This document shows, in pieces, positions 17,767 through 26,279 of a DNA stretch of 64,000 bases. Made by a program: the position numbers and the translations under genes. Below the pieces are notes generated by a model, which did no database searches, was not told where the DNA came from, and was given only the letters and a program-made list of their open reading frames with translations. The stretch covers positions 124,001 to 188,000 of the forward strand of contig CAYYYS010000001.1 of NCBI GenBank assembly GCA_964476155.1, written 5' to 3'. This DNA is from JAHIYU01 sp964476155. Lineage in GTDB: Bacteria > Krumholzibacteriota > Krumholzibacteriia > LZORAL124-64-63. Each line of letters opens with the position of its first letter. Positions within the stretch are counted from its first letter, which is position 1.

Positions 17767-20289
17767 ATGAACGACAACGCATTCGGCCCCAAGCCCAAAC
17801 CGGAAGACACCACCGCGCGGTGGCTGCGCCGCGGGGCCCTTTACATTCTCGCCCCCCTGCTGTTGATCCTGGAAATCCCCGTCGCCATCCACGTGGCCCA
17901 GGCGCCGACCACCGGCATGGCCGTGCATAACCTCACCGTGCGCACGGTGGATGCCGACAGCCCGGCCGCCCGCGCCGGCGTAGCACCCGGTGACCGGTTG
18001 CTGGCGATAGACGGCGAACCCGTCGCCACCATGGTCGACTACTATGTGGCCACCGCCGGACACTACGACCTGCAAATCCAGACCTACCTGCTGCAACGGG
18101 GCGTGTCGTTCATCTCGGCGTCGATCACGGCCGGACGACCATCGCGGGCGCGCATCATCTGGAACTACGGCATGTCCCTGGCGGGGCTGGCCTTCCTGCT
18201 CATGGGCTGGCTGATCCTCTCGCGACGCCACGACATGGTGGCCCGCTATTTTTTCGGCGTCTGCGCCACCTTCGCTTTTTTCCTGATGGACGTGCCCGAC
18301 TGGCCATCCTACACCTACATGGTCATCAAGGAAACGGTGCGCGATCTGGCCCACCTGCTGCTGCCGGCCCTGTTCCTGCGTTTCTTCCTCTACTTCCCCG
18401 ACCGCACGCATCTCACGCCCCGCAATCTCGTACGCCACCGGCTGCTCATGCTGCCGGCCGCACCCCTGTTCCTGCTGAGCCTCTTCGCCCAGGGAGCGCG
18501 TCTCGACCCGACCTCGTCACTGCTGGTGGCCCTGGTGCAGCAACTGTCGGCCATCTACTTCCTGGTCTACCTGCTGGCGGGACTGGTCGTCTTCGCCCGC
18601 AAGGTCTTTCGCCGGGGCCGCCCGGTGGAGCACACCAAGATGCGCGTGGTGCTGATCGGACTGGTGGCGGGGTTCGGCCCCTTCCTGGCCGGGACCGTCC
18701 TGTTCAGCGCCGCCCCCGCGTCGGCCGTGCCGCTGAGTGAATGGCTGGGGTTCTCCCTGGTGCTGGTGCCCTTGAGCTTCGGTCTGGCGATCCTGCGCTA
18801 CGGCGCCCTGGATCTGGGATACGTGATACGGCACAGCCTGATCTACGGTACCCTGACTGTCGCGGTCCTCATGGTCTACGCGCTGCTGGTGGGCGTGCTC
18901 GGACACATGTTGACCGCCTACTTCCATAGCTCGGATCTGCCCATCGTCCTGCTGACGGTCCTGATGATCGCCCTGGCCCTCAATCCCGTACGCCATTTCC
19001 TGCACCGATGGCTCGACCGCACCTTCTACCCCGCCCGTCAGGCCACGCGCGAAGCGCTGCACCAGCTGAGCCACGAACTGTCGGACCTCGAAGAAGGCGC
19101 CACCGCGTCGGACGCCATGTTGCGCGAACTGCATCGCCTGTACCGACCCACCGGTATCGCGCTCTTCCTGGAGCGGGACGGAGCCCAGGTCATTCGGGGA
19201 CAGCACGGCTATCAGGACCCGGTGCAACCCGACACCGTCAAGCTGGACGATGACAGCACCCTGTGCCGCGCGCTGATGACCGCGCACCGCCCGCTCTACG
19301 CGGAGGAGTTGGACGGGATCGACACCGAGGCCGCGACCGACGTCGCGACCCGCACGGCGATCAAGACGCTCGCCGTACAATTGCTGGTCCCGCTGATCAC
19401 GGGATTCAAACTGCGCGGCTTCCTGGCCTTCGGCGCCAAGACCGACGGCTCGCTCTACACCCAGGCCGACGTGGCCAACCTGCACGCCTTCTCGGTCCAG
19501 GCGGCGGCGCTGGTCGAGATCGGTCGGCTGTACAAGGACCGGCTGGAGCGCAAGAAGGTGGAAACCGAGATGTCGGTGGCCCAGCGGATCCAGTCGAACC
19601 TGGTGCCGAGCGAACCGCTGCGACTGCGCGGGACGGAACTCGTCGGCCGCATGGATTCCTGCCGCGAAGTGGGCGGCGATTACTTCGACTACTTCAAGAT
19701 CGATCCGGAGACCATCGGTTTCGCCATCGCGGACGTGGCCGGCAAGGGCGTCCCCGCGGCGCTGGTCATGACGACCCTGCGCGTCGCCTTCCGCACCGCC
19801 GCGGCCCGACAGGACGAACCCGCGGCCGTGGTCGAGTCCCTCAACCGGGCCATCTGCGGCCTCGGCGAAGCGGGCCAGCTCATCAGCTTTTTCTACGGGA
19901 TCTACAGCACGTCCGATCACCGACTGCACTACGCCAACGCGGGCATGAATCCGCCACTGCTCTTCCGCGCCCGACACGAGTTCGTCGAACGCATGAAGAA
20001 AGGCGGTATCATGCTGGGTGTCGATGGGGGGCATCGCTTCGCCCGGGGCACGCTGGAGTTGGATCGTGGCGATATGCTACTCATGTATACGGACGGCCTG
20101 GTGGAACAACCGGATACTCAAGGTGAGTTCTACGGCGAACAACGCCTCATAGACGACGCCAAGGCCGGCTGCGACCTGGATCTTCCAGCCCTCATAGACA
20201 GGTTATTTGCCAATCTCGATACCTACGGCGGACCGGACCAGTCGGACGATCGCACGCTTATGTTGATGCGCGTCAACGATATGACCTGA
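17767..20289 (+). CDS. Membrane PDZ-GAF-PP2C (SpoIIE/RsbU-type) serine phosphatase
   Basis: 840 residues. Order: an N-terminal transmembrane segment (about 23-45), a PDZ-like domain (about 55-115, with SPAARAGVAPGDRLLAIDGEPV), a block of about seven or eight transmembrane helices (about 135-400), a GAF-like sensor domain (about 425-600) and a C-terminal SpoIIE-type PP2C phosphatase. Metal-ligand motifs are intact: GGDYFDYF, ADVAGKGVPAAL, YTDGLVEQ and SDDRTLML. Proteins of this class dephosphorylate STAS anti-sigma-antagonists in partner-switching. No kinase or typical partner is adjacent; the STAS protein in the dcw cluster lacks the phosphorylatable serine. The ATG has no Shine-Dalgarno. Confidence 0.9.
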   Translation: MNDNAFGPKPKPEDTTARWLRRGALYILAPLLLILEIPVAIHVAQAPTTGMAVHNLTVRTVDADSPAARAGVAPGDRLLAIDGEPVATMVDYYVATAGHYDLQIQTYLLQRGVSFISASITAGRPSRARIIWNYGMSLAGLAFLLMGWLILSRRHDMVARYFFGVCATFAFFLMDVPDWPSYTYMVIKETVRDLAHLLLPALFLRFFLYFPDRTHLTPRNLVRHRLLMLPAAPLFLLSLFAQGARLDPTSSLLVALVQQLSAIYFLVYLLAGLVVFARKVFRRGRPVEHTKMRVVLIGLVAGFGPFLAGTVLFSAAPASAVPLSEWLGFSLVLVPLSFGLAILRYGALDLGYVIRHSLIYGTLTVAVLMVYALLVGVLGHMLTAYFHSSDLPIVLLTVLMIALALNPVRHFLHRWLDRTFYPARQATREALHQLSHELSDLEEGATASDAMLRELHRLYRPTGIALFLERDGAQVIRGQHGYQDPVQPDTVKLDDDSTLCRALMTAHRPLYAEELDGIDTEAATDVATRTAIKTLAVQLLVPLITGFKLRGFLAFGAKTDGSLYTQADVANLHAFSVQAAALVEIGRLYKDRLERKKVETEMSVAQRIQSNLVPSEPLRLRGTELVGRMDSCREVGGDYFDYFKIDPETIGFAIADVAGKGVPAALVMTTLRVAFRTAAARQDEPAAVVESLNRAICGLGEAGQLISFFYGIYSTSDHRLHYANAGMNPPLLFRARHEFVERMKKGGIMLGVDGGHRFARGTLELDRGDMLLMYTDGLVEQPDTQGEFYGEQRLIDDAKAGCDLDLPALIDRLFANLDTYGGPDQSDDRTLMLMRVNDMT

Positions 20290-20400
20290 TCATTCCCCGT
20301 TCCGGCATACTTTTCGCTCAAGATAAAAACAACAGGGCCGATTCATAAGAAGTCCTAATGAATCCGCTGGAACCAATCACCGTCATGGAGGGCAGTTGCA

Positions 20401-20466
20401 ATGGATCCGATTACGGTCTTCATTGGCCTCTCCATAGTAGACCTGCTATGGTGGCTAAGGAAATGA
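20401..20466 (+). CDS. Possible 21-residue single-span membrane microprotein
   Basis: A short frame with ATG, 21 codons and TGA, preceded by GGAGGG 8 nt upstream and followed 17 nt later by a strong intrinsic terminator. The peptide starts MDPITVFIGL and ends LLWWLRK: a hydrophobic segment flanked by acidic N-terminal and basic C-terminal residues, as in small single-pass membrane proteins. No homologue is known to me. It lies 111 nt after the phosphatase gene and could be on the same transcript or have its own. A 44-codon overlapping frame from 20358 lacks a good ribosome site. Confidence 0.42.
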   Translation: MDPITVFIGLSIVDLLWWLRK

Positions 20467-20483
20467 TCAAGACAAACGCCGAA

Positions 20484-20528
20484 AGCCCCTGACCTCCAAG
20501 CAATTGGCAGGTCAGGGGCTCCTTCTTT
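20484..20528 (+). terminator. Strong intrinsic terminator
   Basis: Stem AGCCCCTGACCT (20484-20495) pairing with AGGTCAGGGGCT (20509-20520); the loop contains an extra CCAA-GCAA-TTGG mini-stem. The T-rich tail CCTTCTTTTC follows. It ends the phosphatase/microprotein unit and may also stop the convergent minus-strand operon. Confidence 0.88.
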
Positions 20529-20539
20529 TCGTCGTAGAT

Positions 20540-20944
20540 CTAGATTTCCTCTTCGAGCCCAGCCACTTCCGGATCATCCTCCCAATCATCCCGAACCAGC
20601 ACCAGAACCGCCGAATTCGGCACGATCAGGTAGTGCTTGGTCTCGAAAGTGATTTCCACGGCTGCTTTCCGCATAAACAGGACGAAGTCGCCCCCCTGGG
20701 CCTGCATGGGCATGTAGCGGGTAGAGGCTTCCTGGTTATGCTCCCAGGGTTCAGCCGGGCCTTCGGTCAGGTCCGGTAACGGGATCCCCGGCCCCACCGA
20801 AACCACCCAGCCGCTCTGTGCGCTGCGGGCGCTCACGGCGGTGGCCGGGAGGTACAAACCGGTATTGGTCTTCTCCTCCCCGCTCTCGGGCCGCACTAGC
20901 AGGCGATCACCCACGACGATCAGGCGTTTCTTCAGGGGGGACAC
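20540..20944 (-). CDS. Divergent GroES-fold (Cpn10-like) protein
   Basis: 134 residues. The N-terminus KKRLIVVGDRLLVRPESGEEK and the mobile-loop-like TNTGLYLPATA match GroES, followed by GWVVSVGPG, GGDFVLFMRKAAVEI and a C-terminal acidic extension (WEDDPEVAGLEEE). An insertion of about 30 residues (around PLPDLTEGPAEPWEHN) makes it longer than the 95-residue canonical GroES at 4377. The GTG start (20944) lies 2 nt beyond the tlpA stop; the longer frame is a shadow in tlpA. It is the fourth gene of the dsbD-trx-tlpA run. Function unknown: an alternative GroEL cap or a chaperonin-independent role. Confidence 0.8.
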   Translation of the reverse strand: MSPLKKRLIVVGDRLLVRPESGEEKTNTGLYLPATAVSARSAQSGWVVSVGPGIPLPDLTEGPAEPWEHNQEASTRYMPMQAQGGDFVLFMRKAAVEITFETKHYLIVPNSAVLVLVRDDWEDDPEVAGLEEEI

Positions 20945-20946
20945 GG

Positions 20947-21477
20947 CTAGACGCCTTTCCCGGTCACGGCCTTGGCTTTTTCCACCGCCGCGAGATAGTC
21001 GGCCTTGGTATGGATGCCGACCATCTTCTCGGCTATCGAACCGTCTGGCGCGATGATGAAGGTGGTCGGAATGCTCGGTACGCCGCCGAAGGCCCGCACG
21101 AGATTCGCGTCGGCCATGGCCACCGGGAAGGTGTACTTGTTCTGGTCGATGAACGCCTTGACGGTATCGGGACCGGCCCGGTCCACCGACAACGCGATCA
21201 CGCTGATGTCCTCGTCTGCGAACTCGTCGTGGATCTGTTGCAGATGGGGCATGATCATGCGACAGGGGCCGCACCAGGTCGCCCAGAAGTCCACGATCAC
21301 GACCTTGCCCCGGTGGTCGGCCAGATTGACGGCGTTGCCTTCGAGGCCGGTCAGTTGGAAATCGGTGCTGGGCGCGGAGGTCTGGGCGACCTCGGCCTGC
21401 TCACCGTCATTGCAGCCGGACAGGGCGAGCAGAGCCATCAGAAGAGCAAAAGCCGGCAGCAGGAATATGCGTTTCAT
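20947..21477 (-). CDS. TlpA/ResA-like thioredoxin lipoprotein
   Basis: 176 residues with a lipoprotein signal (LALSGC, lipid-anchored Cys about 22) and a thioredoxin-fold domain bearing FWATWCGPC (redox cysteines about 69 and 72) and the cis-proline region VPSIPTTFII. Such membrane-anchored, periplasm-facing thioredoxins reduce disulfides, for example in cytochrome c maturation or periplasmic quality control. It sits 13 nt after trxA and downstream of dsbD, which would supply it with electrons from the cytoplasm. Start chosen at the ATG opening the signal peptide, with GGAGGACACC upstream. Confidence 0.92.
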   Translation of the reverse strand: MKRIFLLPAFALLMALLALSGCNDGEQAEVAQTSAPSTDFQLTGLEGNAVNLADHRGKVVIVDFWATWCGPCRMIMPHLQQIHDEFADEDISVIALSVDRAGPDTVKAFIDQNKYTFPVAMADANLVRAFGGVPSIPTTFIIAPDGSIAEKMVGIHTKADYLAAVEKAKAVTGKGV

Positions 21478-21490
21478 GGTGTCCTCCGGA

Positions 21491-21814
21491 TTAAAGCATG
21501 TTGTCGATCTTCTCGACCATCTTGGCCTTGGTGGTCGTGCCCACCTGCGAATCGGTCACGGTGCCGGCCTTGATGTACAGGACCGTCGGTACGGACATCA
21601 CACCGAACTTGGCGGCGTTGTTGCGGGCATGATCCACGTCGACGTGGGCAACCTTGAGTCTACCGGCGTACTCGGTGGCCAGTTCCTCGACAATGGGCGC
21701 CAGCTGTTTGCAGGGCCCGCACCATGTGGCGCTGAAGTCCACCAGGACGGGAACGTCGCTGTTGATGATTTCCGCCTCGAAGTTATCGTCGGTCACGTGG
21801 ATCAACTCGCTCAT
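21491..21814 (-). CDS. trxA: Thioredoxin
   Basis: 107 residues, canonical thioredoxin length. The active site is FSATWCGPCK (Cys about 32 and 35) and the cis-proline is in GVMSVPTVLYIKAG. It is a cytoplasmic dithiol reductant that normally passes electrons to DsbD and reductases. Two ATGs are adjacent (21817 and 21814); the second is better spaced from GGAGG. It lies 41 nt after dsbD and 13 nt before tlpA, forming a transmembrane electron route: thioredoxin to DsbD to TlpA. Confidence 0.95.
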   Translation of the reverse strand: MSELIHVTDDNFEAEIINSDVPVLVDFSATWCGPCKQLAPIVEELATEYAGRLKVAHVDVDHARNNAAKFGVMSVPTVLYIKAGTVTDSQVGTTTKAKMVEKIDNML

Positions 21815-21855
21815 CATTCCTCCAGCAGATGGCCGTCGACGACGGCCGGTCCATG

Positions 21856-23643
21856 TCATTGCGCGGCTGTCAGGACCCGCTCCATGATCTCGGAGAGGTC
21901 GGCCGCATCCTTGAAACCGGAAAAGCGTTCCAGCTCGGTGCCCTGGGCATCGAAGAAAATGACCGTCGGCATGCCCACGATGCCGTACTTGCCGTTGAGG
22001 GCACCGTTCTCGGGGCTGCGACGGGTCATGTCCATTTTAATCGACACGAAGCGTTCCGCAAGGCTCAGAATCTCGCTCTGGTTGTAGGTCTTGTGATCCA
22101 GCTCGATACAGGCGGCGCACCACTCGGCCCAGAAATCCATCATCACGGGCTTGCCGGACTCGGCGGCGGCGGCAAAACCGACGGTTTCGTCCCAGACCCA
22201 CGCGGGTTCCTCGTGTACGGCAACGGTCGCCCCCCCACCGGTCGCACCGGTCGGCAACAGGCCGGGTGCGAATCCGCGTAAACCGCCCAGCAGCGCCAGC
22301 ACCAGGCCCAGGGCCCAAAGGAAGCGCATGAGGCCCTTGTTCAGTCCTTCGCGCGCACCGGCCTCGGGGGCGAGGGGCTTGAAGACACCCCAGGCGCTCA
22401 CGCTCAACATCATCGCCATACCGAAGAACAGGGGCGCCACCCAGTCGGGCAGCCAGGTCCGCAGGAACCACGGGGCCAGAGCGAAGAGAATGATAGCGAA
22501 GACGTGCTTCACCGTCACCATCCAACCGCCCGGGGGCAACATGCCGCCGAAGGTGCCGAGGATGATGAAGAGCAGTCCCATGCCCATGGCGAACGTGAAC
22601 AACAGCCAGAAGCCCAGAAACAGGCTGCCGGTCGTGGCCACCCAGGTCAGCAGCACGACGATGACCGGCCCGACGCAGGGTGCGGCCACCAGACCCATGG
22701 CCATGCCCATGAGCAGGGGGCCCAGGAAGCCGGTGCGGCCACCGCCCATGCGGGTGGTCAGGCCGCTGGGGAGTTGGATGTCGAAGAGACCGGCCATCGA
22801 CAGTCCCATGGCGAAGATGATGACGGCCACGGAGCCCATGAATACGGGGGTCTGGGTGGCCTGGCCGAAAGCGGCGCCGCCGGCCGCGGCCATCAGCCCG
22901 AGGGTCGAATAGACCAGGGCGATGCCGAGCACATACCACAGCGACATGATGAAGCCCTTGACGGGATTCCCCTGGGCATTCATGCCGATGAAGCCGATGG
23001 TGATCGGGATCATGGGGAACACGCACGGCGTCAGGCTGGCGAGCACGCCGCCCAGAAAGACCATCAGAAACGCCAGCCAGCTGCCGCCCTCCAGCGCCGC
23101 CAGCAGTCGATCCTGCAGGCTGCCGCCGGTGGTGGCGTCCGCCGAATCAGCCGCGCCGCCTGCGCCCTCGGCCACGTCCACCGTCAACGAGGCCGTGGCC
23201 TCGGCTGGCGGGTAGCAGAGCGCCGCGTCGCCCTCCTTGCAGAGCTGATACTGGGCCTTGACGCGGACGGTCATCTCCCCCGCCGCGTCGGGCAGGGTGA
23301 CCGGCACCACGGCCATCACGTCGCCCCGGAAATAGGGAATCTCGGCCGGGGCCGGGCGCGGGAAAATGGCCTGTCCGAAAACGGCCCCGGTCTCGCTCTC
23401 GAACTCCATGGCCTTGAAGGTGGTGGTCATGTGCGTGCCCTCGGGCACCGCGTAGACCACGCCCAACTGTACCGAGCCGCCGGCGGCGGGATCGTCGCCC
23501 AGCAGACGCAGGGACACCGTCACCACGGGCGGTTCGTGGGCCGACTCGTTCAGCGGCGAGTCGAAGAGACTCGCGACGGCGGCCAGAGGGACCAGGGCGA
23601 TCAGCGCCAGGGCCCAGAGGATCGGTTTTCTGTGTCGCGTCAT
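21856..23643 (-). CDS. dsbD: Thiol:disulfide interchange protein DsbD
   Basis: 595 residues with the three-part DsbD layout: a periplasmic N-terminal domain after a signal peptide, with redox cysteines at about 135 and 143; a membrane domain of about eight helices containing TPCVFPM (Cys about 207) and APCVGP (Cys about 323); and a C-terminal thioredoxin-like domain with EWCAAC (about 509 and 512). All six redox cysteines of the E. coli enzyme are present. It moves electrons from cytoplasmic thioredoxin to periplasmic proteins. It heads the dsbD-trxA-tlpA-GroES-like run; GAGG lies 6 nt before the ATG. Confidence 0.95.
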   Translation of the reverse strand: MTRHRKPILWALALIALVPLAAVASLFDSPLNESAHEPPVVTVSLRLLGDDPAAGGSVQLGVVYAVPEGTHMTTTFKAMEFESETGAVFGQAIFPRPAPAEIPYFRGDVMAVVPVTLPDAAGEMTVRVKAQYQLCKEGDAALCYPPAEATASLTVDVAEGAGGAADSADATTGGSLQDRLLAALEGGSWLAFLMVFLGGVLASLTPCVFPMIPITIGFIGMNAQGNPVKGFIMSLWYVLGIALVYSTLGLMAAAGGAAFGQATQTPVFMGSVAVIIFAMGLSMAGLFDIQLPSGLTTRMGGGRTGFLGPLLMGMAMGLVAAPCVGPVIVVLLTWVATTGSLFLGFWLLFTFAMGMGLLFIILGTFGGMLPPGGWMVTVKHVFAIILFALAPWFLRTWLPDWVAPLFFGMAMMLSVSAWGVFKPLAPEAGAREGLNKGLMRFLWALGLVLALLGGLRGFAPGLLPTGATGGGATVAVHEEPAWVWDETVGFAAAAESGKPVMMDFWAEWCAACIELDHKTYNQSEILSLAERFVSIKMDMTRRSPENGALNGKYGIVGMPTVIFFDAQGTELERFSGFKDAADLSEIMERVLTAAQ

Positions 23644-23719
23644 GGCGTACCTCTATAGCGGTTCAGGGGCGACATTTCGGCCATGAATGCCGGGGGGTGC
23701 GAAACTTTACCGGGAATGA

Positions 23720-24553
23720 TCATTGCAAATGTTTTTCACGACGGTTGTCGATGTCGTAGATCTTCAGAACGCCGCCGTCGCTCTCGGTCATCACTTCGGG
23801 GATCCCGTCGCCGTCCATGTCCACCAGTTCGATGCGGGCGCCGAAAGCCTCGTCCTCCCACTCCACGTCACCGCCGCGGGAGTCGATGACCTGGCCGGTA
23901 TTGAGGACGATCTCCGGTGTGCCGTCCCCGTCCACGTCACCCACCGCCATGCGTGTGGCCTGGTACTCCTGCAGGCTGGTCCACTCGCGGTTGAAAGTGA
24001 GGCCGTCCAGATAGTAGATGTGGTCGTCCGCGTTGACCAGGATCTCCAGCGGCTCGTCGTCATCGACGTTGCCGGTGGTCAGGCTGTGTACGTTCGCGAA
24101 ATCGTTCAGGAGGGTCTCGAAACGCAGCGTGCGGTCGACGCTGGACCAGACATAGACCAGGGCCGAAGTCGTCCAGGCGATGATCTCGTCCTGACCGTCA
24201 CCGTCCAGGTCGGCGGTGACCACTTCCTGGACCGTGCCGTTGAGCTGCTTGCTGGTCCAGATGTCCTCGCTGCCTTCGCCGGTGATATGGACGATACGCA
24301 CCAGGCCGAAACGATCACCGATCACGATATAGGGCCCCTGCTCATCCTCGAGAGACTCGATGCAGGAGACATGGTCCAGGCGCTCCGATGCGGTCATCAC
24401 CGCCCGGTAATCCCAATAGCCGAGTTCACTCGCCGCCGTCGCTGTGGCGGCCCCGCACAGAACGGATACCAATAACGCGATCGCGAAGAGTGTCTTTGCC
24501 GGCCGACTTGACGGGGAAACGGAACGATACGCATGCGAGGGATGGTCGTACAT
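23720..24553 (-). CDS. Secreted FG-GAP/VCBS-repeat beta-propeller protein
   Basis: 277 residues. A hydrophobic signal segment (KTLFAIALLVSVLCGAATATAA) precedes FG-GAP/VCBS-type repeats with calcium-binding-like loops: ADLDGDGQDEII, GNVDDDEPLEIL, GDVDGDGTPEIV and DMDGDGIPEVM. The fold is expected to be a small beta-propeller in the periplasm or outside. Function is unknown. I took the ATG at 24553 (AGAGG upstream) because it leads into the signal sequence; a longer frame begins at 24580 or beyond. It follows the probable outer-membrane protein gene in the same direction, 129 nt downstream. Confidence 0.75.
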   Translation of the reverse strand: MYDHPSHAYRSVSPSSRPAKTLFAIALLVSVLCGAATATAASELGYWDYRAVMTASERLDHVSCIESLEDEQGPYIVIGDRFGLVRIVHITGEGSEDIWTSKQLNGTVQEVVTADLDGDGQDEIIAWTTSALVYVWSSVDRTLRFETLLNDFANVHSLTTGNVDDDEPLEILVNADDHIYYLDGLTFNREWTSLQEYQATRMAVGDVDGDGTPEIVLNTGQVIDSRGGDVEWEDEAFGARIELVDMDGDGIPEVMTESDGGVLKIYDIDNRREKHLQ

Positions 24554-24682
24554 CGATTGGCCTCTCGTTACGAGCTTCATTTCATCGTGGGTAAGATAGC
24601 GGCTGCGGCCGCCTACGTCCACAAACGAGACGGTCAACACGCGGGTGCGGTGCCGGGAGGAGTTTTTCAACAGCCTGCTGAG

Positions 24683-25351
24683 TCACCAGGGCAGGGGAAA
24701 TCCGAGCTGGATATGGGCGGTATAGTTGGAGTAGTCGCGGCCGCCCCAGACATAGTTGCGCCACTGCATCTTCCAGAGCAGCACCACGGAACCGGAAAGA
24801 TTACGCTCGTAACCGAACTCGAGCATGAGGCTGTAGTACTTGTCCTCGCCGGTCTCCGTCTGGAGCGGAGCGCTGTCTTCCTCCTCACCTTCACCGGACG
24901 TGGCAACCGCCGGCGGATAGTTGATCAGGGCGATCCCGCCCCCAAAGCCGGCGAAGAGGGTCGCCCCGCCGTTCATCCGCGCGATGTCGCCGAAGTAGTG
25001 ACGCAACACGGCGTCGGCGGTCTGCAGGTTGCGTCCGCGATCGATGTCGCGGTACTCCCACTGCAGGACCAGGGCGGTGTTCCAGTCGTATAACGCCGAG
25101 ATGAGATGGGCCGCGGTGTCCGGGTGAAAGAGGATCGAAACGCTGGCGCCGTAGCGAAAGGGTTGCCAGTCGGCTGCCCCCCCCATGGTCGGCCCGACCG
25201 CCAGCAGCGGCGCGCGCGCGCGGTCCGGACGATCCAGAGAGGACCGAAACGGGGCCTGTGCACTCGCAGCCGTGACGAGCAGGCAGACAAGGCAGGCCAT
25301 GATGAGAGCCCTGATCGGGATGGGAATGCGGTTTCCGGTTGTCACGGTCAT
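24683..25351 (-). CDS. Probable outer-membrane beta-barrel-type protein
   Basis: 222 residues with a clear signal peptide (IRALIMACLVCLLVTAASAQA). The remainder is rich in alternating hydrophobic/aromatic strands with Gly and ends in an aromatic residue (HIQLGFPLPW), typical of outer-membrane beta-barrels recognised by BAM. Segments such as ALVLQWEYRDIDRG and YYSLMLEFGYERN look like strands. No family is recognised. The ATG at 25351 has GAGGA about 11 nt upstream. The promoter is probably in the divergent region 25468-25496. Confidence 0.6.
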   Translation of the reverse strand: MTVTTGNRIPIPIRALIMACLVCLLVTAASAQAPFRSSLDRPDRARAPLLAVGPTMGGAADWQPFRYGASVSILFHPDTAAHLISALYDWNTALVLQWEYRDIDRGRNLQTADAVLRHYFGDIARMNGGATLFAGFGGGIALINYPPAVATSGEGEEEDSAPLQTETGEDKYYSLMLEFGYERNLSGSVVLLWKMQWRNYVWGGRDYSNYTAHIQLGFPLPW

Positions 25352-25467
25352 GGTTACGAGCTTCCTCACCGCCTCTGAAAGGCCGGTCCTGGTCACATAT
25401 CGGTTCCAGCGGGACACAAACCCGGAGGCTTGCGTCAAAGAGAATCTCCGCAAAGACAGTGCCAGTC

Positions 25468-25496
25468 TTGCATATTCGCAAAGTGTTGATAATCAA
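25468..25496. promoter_or_regulatory. Overlapping divergent promoter pair
   Basis: Plus strand: TTGCAT-16-TAATCA, toward yigZ. Minus strand: TTGATT-16-TATGCA, toward the outer-membrane-type gene. They use the same 29-nt AT-rich stretch, so RNA polymerase could bind only one orientation at a time. Confidence 0.33.
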
Positions 25497-25528
25497 GAGG
25501 ATATGAGCTACGATCCTCGTGAGAAACA

Positions 25529-25558
25529 CATCGGGGTGAGTGACTTTCAACCCCGATG
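25529..25558 (+). other. Hairpin in the yigZ 5' leader
   Basis: CATCGGGGT (25529-25537) and ACCCCGATG (25550-25558) form a perfect 9-bp stem with a 12-nt loop, about 40 nt before the yigZ start. It could be a leader structure or a weak terminator. Function unproven. Confidence 0.4.
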
Positions 25559-25599
25559 GCAAAAGACGGATCGAAAAAGCCCAGCGGAGGCGATGCCCG

Positions 25600-26229
25600 A
25601 TGACGGTTCCCGATGATCCCTTGCCGTCCTTCACGACCCTCGCGGCGCCCGGAGCCGGCGAGATCAAAGTGCAGCGCTCACGCTTCGTGGCGGAGGCCCA
25701 TCCGGTCAGCCGTCGCGAGGACGTGGACGCCGTCGTGGACAAAATGGCAAGTCGTTACCACGACAGCCGTCACGTCTGTCGCGGGTGGCGTCTGGGGTAT
25801 GACGAATCCGTCACCGAGGGACGCAGCGACGGCGGGGAACCGGCGGGGACGGCCGGCGAACCCATCCTGGCGGCGATCCGCAGCGCCGGGGTCACCGACA
25901 CCGCCGTGGTCGTGGTCCGCTACTTCGGCGGCGTCAAGCTCGGTACCGGTGGACTGGGACGCGCCTATCGCGAGGCGGCCGCGACCGCCCTGAACACCGC
26001 ACCCCGGCGCGAAGTGCTGCTGGGACGCACGTTTAATCTCGTCTTTGGTTACGAATCGATCGGCTCTGTCGAGCATCTGCTCGCCCAGTACGCGGGCCGT
26101 GTCGAGAGCAGCGCCTTCACCGACGATGTCGCCTGGACCATCTGGCTGCCCGAGGACCGCTGGGAAGACTTCGCCCGGGCCTTGAAGACCCTCACCCACG
26201 ACCGCATAAAAATGCGGGCCCCGGAATGA
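25600..26229 (+). CDS. yigZ: YigZ/IMPACT family protein (UPF0029)
   Basis: 209 residues. The N-terminal UPF0029 domain (about 10-130) holds the family signatures RSRFVAEAHPVS, SRHVCRGWRLG, DGGEPAGTAGEPIL and VVVVRYFGGVKLGTGGL; the C-terminal half is the YigZ DUF1949-like ferredoxin fold. The molecular role is uncertain (it is related to the eukaryotic translation regulator IMPACT). ATG 25600 is preceded by GGAGG at 9 nt; the longer frame starts inside the leader hairpin. The stop codon lies in the loop of the downstream terminator hairpin. Confidence 0.93.
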   Translation: MTVPDDPLPSFTTLAAPGAGEIKVQRSRFVAEAHPVSRREDVDAVVDKMASRYHDSRHVCRGWRLGYDESVTEGRSDGGEPAGTAGEPILAAIRSAGVTDTAVVVVRYFGGVKLGTGGLGRAYREAAATALNTAPRREVLLGRTFNLVFGYESIGSVEHLLAQYAGRVESSAFTDDVAWTIWLPEDRWEDFARALKTLTHDRIKMRAPE

Positions 26230-26241
26230 TCCGGGGCCCGC
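26214..26241. terminator. Hairpin terminator overlapping the yigZ stop
   Basis: A perfect 12-bp stem (GCGGGCCCCGGA with TCCGGGGCCCGC) and ATGA tetraloop that contains the yigZ TGA. The tail (CTGCTCTGTTCCC) is only weakly T-rich. It sits between convergent genes, so it may act for both. Confidence 0.65.
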
Positions 26242-26279
26242 ACCTGCTCTGTTCCCTTACTCTCTAACTCTCTATCTCG

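Noticed and set aside
24657..24682. Sequence TTTTTCAACAGCCTGCTGA after the outer-membrane-type gene as a dispersed repeat
   Set aside because: It resembles intergenic repeats I recall from other bacteria, but only one copy is in the window and I cannot verify it.
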